Both the position numbers and the translations under genes were made by a program. Below the pieces are notes generated by a model. It worked only from the letters and a program-made list of their open reading frames with translations, was not told where the DNA came from and did no database searches. A DNA stretch of 7,658 nt from Phycisphaerales bacterium (GTDB lineage Bacteria > Planctomycetota > Phycisphaerae > Tepidisphaerales > Tepidisphaeraceae), in the NCBI GenBank assembly GCA_003153655.1, contig PMAK01000040.1:1-7658 (forward strand), read 5' to 3'. Shown here in pieces: positions 4,784-7,658 of this stretch; within the stretch, counting starts at the first letter, position 1, and each line of letters begins with the position of its first letter.

Positions 4784-6220
4784 TCATCTTTTGAAGAACG
4801 TCTTCCCCCTCGCGTTATATTTGCTGAGTCGATTATTCACATACAGCCCCTCCAGCAAAAATTCCCCAACCGACGCCAGCATCGCCGGATCGCCCGCCTC
4901 CAGCCCCATTTCCTTCGCCAGATTCATCGCCGCCTGTGGCAATCCCTTGATCGCCTTCATATTCGCCACAAATTCCTCAGCCGGCAGATCATCCCCAGCC
5001 GGAAACGTCAGGTTCCCCTTAAACTGCTCCGTAATCGCGTCATAAGCCTCGGCATCCCCATACTGCCCAAAAACAGCCTTCACAGCCTCACCCACCAGCG
5101 CCCGAATCAATTTATCCTCCGCCCCTTCTTCTTCCGCCAAAGTCATCTCAATCTTCCCCCGGCAACTCGCGATCAGATAATTCAAATCACAAACCCGCGG
5201 CACAACCCGCGTCTCCCCAGTCGTCAAACCCCGCCGTTCCGCATTACTCACCAGCGTCTCCAGATTCGCAATGCTCGTCCGCACCGAAACACCCGAAGCC
5301 TGCGAAACATGCGGACTGCTCCGCGCCAATCGCACCACCTCTTCCACAATCTCACTCATAAACGGCGGAATCTCCACCGCGATCTTGCTCTCCCCGCCAG
5401 ACTTCCCATCGCGATCCACCCAAGCATTCTCCCGCGCGATCTGAATCCCCTCCGCCGTCGTCTCCGGATAATGCGTCCGAATCACCGATCCGATCCGGTC
5501 CTTCAATGGCGTAACAATCCGCCCGCGATTGGTGTAATCCTCCGGGTTCGCACTGAACACCAGGCACACATCCATCTCCAACCGAATTGGATACCCGCGA
5601 ATCTGCACATCCCGCTCTTCCAGCACGTTGAACAACCCAACCTGAATCCGCGGCGCCAAATCCGGCAACTCATTAATCGCAAAAAGCCCCCGATTGCTCC
5701 GTGGAATCAATCCATAATGCATCGTCGATTCATCCGACAGATATCTCCCCTCGGCATGCTTCACCAAATCAATCTCCCCAATCAAATCCGCAATCGTCAC
5801 ATCCGGCGTAGCCAGCTTCTCATGATACCGAGCATCCCGATGCACCCACTCAATCGCCGCATCATCCTTCTGCTCCGCCACAATCCGCCGCCCGGTCTTG
5901 GTCATCGGCACAATCGGATCATCATTAATCTCCGTGCCGCTGAGCACCGGAATCCATTCATCCAGCAAGAGTGGCAGCATCCGCAAAATCCGCGTCTTAG
6001 CCTGCCCGCGCAAACCCAGAAAAAGCAGATCATGCCGCGAAAGAATCCCGTTAATGATCTGAGGAATCACCGAATCCCGATACCCCACGATCCCCGGAAA
6101 CAGTTCCTCACCCGCCCTAAGTTTGCGGATGACATTCTTCCGCAACTCATCCTTCACGGAGCAAGGCACATACCCCGACTCCTTCAACTGCCCGACAGTC
6201 GCCGCACGCGGATGACTCAT
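4784..6220 (-). CDS. ChlI/MoxR-like AAA+ ATPase
   Basis: A 478-residue AAA+ ATPase of the magnesium-chelatase subunit I (ChlI/BchI) relatives, the group often annotated COG1239 or 'sigma-54 interaction domain'. Such proteins use ATP hydrolysis to remodel partners, often with a von Willebrand A protein. Seen in order: Walker A GLRGQAKT (69-76), Walker B LFAINE (179-184) in the NELPDL form, the ChlI-type hairpin (VGLFNVLEERDVQIRGYPIRL, about 194-214), sensor 1 SANPEDY (223-229), a likely arginine finger in PLKDRIG (238-244), and sensor 2 around SVRTSI (312-317). The C-terminal 130 residues are helical and acidic without a motif I know. GGAG (6233-6230) precedes the ATG by 9 nt. There is no chlorophyll gene nearby, so chelatase function is unlikely, and no VWA partner in the window. 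The true substrate is unknown. Confidence 0.88.
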   Translation of the reverse strand: MSHPRAATVGQLKESGYVPCSVKDELRKNVIRKLRAGEELFPGIVGYRDSVIPQIINGILSRHDLLFLGLRGQAKTRILRMLPLLLDEWIPVLSGTEINDDPIVPMTKTGRRIVAEQKDDAAIEWVHRDARYHEKLATPDVTIADLIGEIDLVKHAEGRYLSDESTMHYGLIPRSNRGLFAINELPDLAPRIQVGLFNVLEERDVQIRGYPIRLEMDVCLVFSANPEDYTNRGRIVTPLKDRIGSVIRTHYPETTAEGIQIARENAWVDRDGKSGGESKIAVEIPPFMSEIVEEVVRLARSSPHVSQASGVSVRTSIANLETLVSNAERRGLTTGETRVVPRVCDLNYLIASCRGKIEMTLAEEEGAEDKLIRALVGEAVKAVFGQYGDAEAYDAITEQFKGNLTFPAGDDLPAEEFVANMKAIKGLPQAAMNLAKEMGLEAGDPAMLASVGEFLLEGLYVNNRLSKYNARGKTFFKR

Positions 6221-6252
6221 TAAAATTCACTCCAGAGAAAAATGACCACTCG

Positions 6253-6258
6253 ATAATA
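6253..6258 (-). promoter_or_regulatory. Possible -10 box for the AAA+ ATPase gene
   Basis: TATTAT on the minus strand matches the -10 consensus at five of six positions and would give a leader of about 26 nt carrying the GGAG ribosome site. No convincing -35 is seen at the right distance (GGCGAA at 17 nt). The rest of the 97-nt gap to the channel gene shows only a weak AGGG/CCCT dyad. Confidence 0.3.
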
Positions 6259-6317
6259 GGGCAACACCCTCCCGCTTCGCCACCCGGTTCCGCAAACCAA
6301 AGTCGCATAAGCCAAAT

Positions 6318-7442
6318 TCACACCCCGCCAAAATGGTCATCCGCCGCGCGAGTATTCGGCAAACTCTCAATCCCAGCCACCCGCCTCCCCGGACTCCGCT
6401 GCCAGTTGTCGATCAATACCCCCTCCGCGACAATCACCGGTACCGTCAGCAAAAATCGCTGCCCCAGCGCGTACACAAACGGCTCATACATCCCCCGAAG
6501 CTCCGCCAATTTCGCCGCCACCGCGTCTTCATCATGCAATTCCAACCCCGCTTCCCGCAATCGCTCCCGCAATTGCTTCCGCTTCTCCGCGGGCAGCCGA
6601 TCCTCGCGCGGAGATTCCGCCGGCACCCGGAAGATCAGCGACAAATCCACCGCCGCATGCCGGGCCATCGCAAACGTAAGCTGCGCCCGGTACGGATTAC
6701 ACCCCTTTATCTCCGCCATCAGCACGGCACACGTATCCAAAATGCACGTCAGCGCCGCCAGCCACGATTGGTTGTCATGCTGCGACCGGAAAAAACTCAG
6801 CACCGGAAACGAAAGATGGCTCTCCAGCAACTCCGCCGACCACGCTTCCCATTCGATCAGAAACGAATTTAATATTTCGATATTTCCCACCCGCGCCAGC
6901 CGCGCAAGCACCTCCGCCGCGCTAGGCGGCGATCCCGCCCGCGCATCCAGCAGCAGAATGCTGGTCTCGCGCTTCGCAAACGACTGGTACAGTACCGGCA
7001 GATAGCTGATCACCAATGCCAGAAAACCGAAGCCCGTCCCGGCTTCCAGGACCAGCACCGCGCGCGCCGTGCGCGTATGGGGCACCCCCATCCCCAGGGT
7101 GATGAAAGTGGTCCCGCTCAGGTACATGCTCTCGAGGAAACTCATGTTGGGCGGTCCCGCGGCCCACTGCACCAGGGCGAATGCCAGCATCATCCCCGTC
7201 GCCCACACCACGATCAGGAACAGCAGCGAGAGAGGTCCGTAAAAGCTGAGATAGCGCTCGCGGCGCTTGGCCGATTTCACGCGGCGCGCCAGCCAGCCCC
7301 ACACCGTCCAGGTGGACAGATAGAACAGGCGGCTCAGCCGCAAGCGCCGCGTCACCCGCCGCGGCAGGATAATCACTTCGAAAGCATCCCACAGGATGAT
7401 CAGCAGGACAATGATTCCGATAATAGCGCCGAGCCCACGCAT
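6318..7442 (-). CDS. Two-TM pore-loop ion-channel-like protein with cytosolic domain
   Basis: A 374-residue membrane protein of the Ion_trans_2 (KcsA-like) architecture. Residues 4-26 are a first hydrophobic helix; a basic cytosolic stretch (28-65) follows; 67-94 is the outer helix; 102-114 the pore helix (SFLESMYLSGTTF); TLGMG (115-119) sits where K+ channels have TVGYG; and 128-153 is the inner helix. The remaining 220 residues are soluble and mostly helical, without a domain I can name (no visible RCK GxGxxG). In other prokaryotic channels such C-terminal parts gate the pore. Because the filter differs (Leu for Val, Met for Tyr), K+ selectivity cannot be assumed. AGGA (7453-7450) lies 7 nt before the ATG. 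Base and codon use changes inside the gene: the N-terminal third uses C/G-ending codons without strand skew, the rest is G/T-ending like its neighbours. Confidence 0.8.
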   Translation of the reverse strand: MRGLGAIIGIIVLLIILWDAFEVIILPRRVTRRLRLSRLFYLSTWTVWGWLARRVKSAKRRERYLSFYGPLSLLFLIVVWATGMMLAFALVQWAAGPPNMSFLESMYLSGTTFITLGMGVPHTRTARAVLVLEAGTGFGFLALVISYLPVLYQSFAKRETSILLLDARAGSPPSAAEVLARLARVGNIEILNSFLIEWEAWSAELLESHLSFPVLSFFRSQHDNQSWLAALTCILDTCAVLMAEIKGCNPYRAQLTFAMARHAAVDLSLIFRVPAESPREDRLPAEKRKQLRERLREAGLELHDEDAVAAKLAELRGMYEPFVYALGQRFLLTVPVIVAEGVLIDNWQRSPGRRVAGIESLPNTRAADDHFGGV

Positions 7443-7490
7443 GCGAGATTCCTTTGTCGGACACCGGCATGGTCATTGTCAAGCGCACTA

Positions 7491-7506
7491 ACCCGCGAGC
7501 GCGGGT
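7491..7506. promoter_or_regulatory. 16-bp palindrome in the divergent promoter region
   Basis: ACCCGCG (7491-7497), AG, CGCGGGT (7500-7506) is a perfect 7-bp dyad with a 2-bp centre. It occupies the -35 position relative to the -10 box at 7514-7519 and lies 49 nt upstream of the channel ATG on the other strand. The placement suits an operator controlling one or both divergent genes; a chance GC-rich dyad is the alternative. Confidence 0.4.
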
Positions 7507-7510
7507 GAGT

Positions 7511-7519
7511 TGGTACAAT
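7511..7519 (+). promoter_or_regulatory. Extended -10 promoter of the coiled-coil gene
   Basis: TGGTACAAT is a TGn extended -10 with TACAAT at 7514-7519. The -35 position is filled by the palindrome rather than a consensus hexamer. Initiation near 7526 would leave a leader of about 8 nt before the ATG at 7534. The AGG at 7525-7527 would lie at or partly outside the transcript 5' end. Confidence 0.45.
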
Positions 7520-7533
7520 CGGATAGGCTTTTC

Positions 7534-7658
7534 ATGCACGAACCTGCCACCCGCGAAGACTTGCAACAGACCGCCGATGCCATTCGTGCGGACTTCCGCC
7601 AGGAACTACAGCGCACCGCCGGCGATATTCGCGCGGACTTCCGCCAGGAACTACAGCG
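7534..7658 (+). CDS. Repeat-rich coiled-coil protein, N-terminus only
   Basis: An open frame starting MHEPATREDLQQ runs to the window edge (41 full codons). From residue 13 it repeats every 15 residues: TADAIRADFRQELQR, then TAGDIRADFRQELQ. Hydrophobic residues L10, A14, I17, F21, L25, A29, I32, F36 and L40 recur with 4-3-4-4-4-3-4-4 spacing, the pattern of a 15-residue (about 3.75 residues per turn) coiled-coil repeat with charged Arg, Asp and Glu outside. This resembles the repetitive helical proteins annotated as apolipoprotein-like or coiled-coil hypothetical proteins; no function is implied. AGG 6 nt before the ATG is a weak ribosome site. The gene diverges from the channel gene with 91 nt between their starts. 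Confidence 0.6.
   Translation, partial: MHEPATREDLQQTADAIRADFRQELQRTAGDIRADFRQELQ
7570..7658 (+). repeat. 45-bp in-frame tandem repeat
   Basis: Units 7570-7614 and 7615-7658 (last base cut by the edge) encode the 15-residue repeats. The 26 nt at 7588-7613 and 7633-7658 are identical, with changes only in the first part of each unit, so the duplication looks recent or kept uniform by recombination. More units probably follow outside the window. Confidence 0.8.

Noticed and set aside
4763..6223. 486-codon plus-strand open frame opposite the AAA+ ATPase
   Set aside because: Same shadow composition; the minus frame has intact Walker A, Walker B and sensor motifs.
7477..7482. Consensus TTGACA on the minus strand as -35 of the channel gene
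   Set aside because: At 17 nt the -10 position reads CCGACA, too poor to support a promoter call.
6922..7566. 214-codon minus-strand frame overlapping the channel gene
   Set aside because: Overlaps the channel gene in another frame, and its start runs into the divergent coiled-coil gene; no recognisable domain.

Overview
The window looks like ordinary chromosomal housekeeping sequence from a GC-rich bacterium, most likely a Planctomycetota (possibly Phycisphaerae) or a close PVC relative. The reasons are a glutamyl-tRNA synthetase with an extra block of about 60 residues after its KMSKS-type loop, a type of insertion I recall from planctomycete homologues; a ChlI/MoxR-like AAA+ ATPase with the 'NELPDL' Walker B form; and dispersed intergenic repeats (CAGAGACACAGAGAC and CATCTGTG types) often seen in that superphylum. 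The lineage is an inference from memory, not a search result.

Layout, left to right. Positions 1-320 hold two minus-strand tRNA genes, a tRNA-Gly cut by the window edge and a tRNA-Leu(UAG), each with its own sigma70-like promoter. smpB (389-856, plus) follows, with a promoter -10 box only 9 nt before its ATG. It converges with gltX (885-2528, minus), whose stop codon sits in the loop of a small hairpin. A repeat-rich spacer (2529-2677) separates gltX from the phosphatidylethanolamine genes pssA (2678-3619) and psd (3616-4326), which overlap by ATGA. Upstream of psd is an unrecognised 66-residue membrane-anchored protein (4401-4601) with a strong Shine-Dalgarno. Next comes a 30-bp-arm inverted repeat built from heptamers (4712-4782), then the AAA+ ATPase (4784-6220) and a two-TM/pore ion-channel-like protein (6318-7442). 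A divergent plus-strand gene starts at 7534, encodes 15-residue coiled-coil-like repeats and runs off the window.

How the genes work together: PssA makes phosphatidylserine from CDP-diacylglycerol and serine, and Psd decarboxylates it to phosphatidylethanolamine, so 4326-2678 is a membrane-lipid operon. SmpB, GltX and the two tRNAs belong to translation and ribosome rescue. The ATPase and the channel have no assigned partner here.

I do not see a convincing new multi-gene system. The points most worth a second look are: the tRNA-Leu acceptor stem, which does not pair although every other arm does; the loss of the strong strand asymmetry inside the channel gene near its membrane/cytosol domain boundary; the heptamer-built inverted repeat; the unusual TLGMG channel filter; and three different palindromic elements abutting the ends of minus-strand genes.
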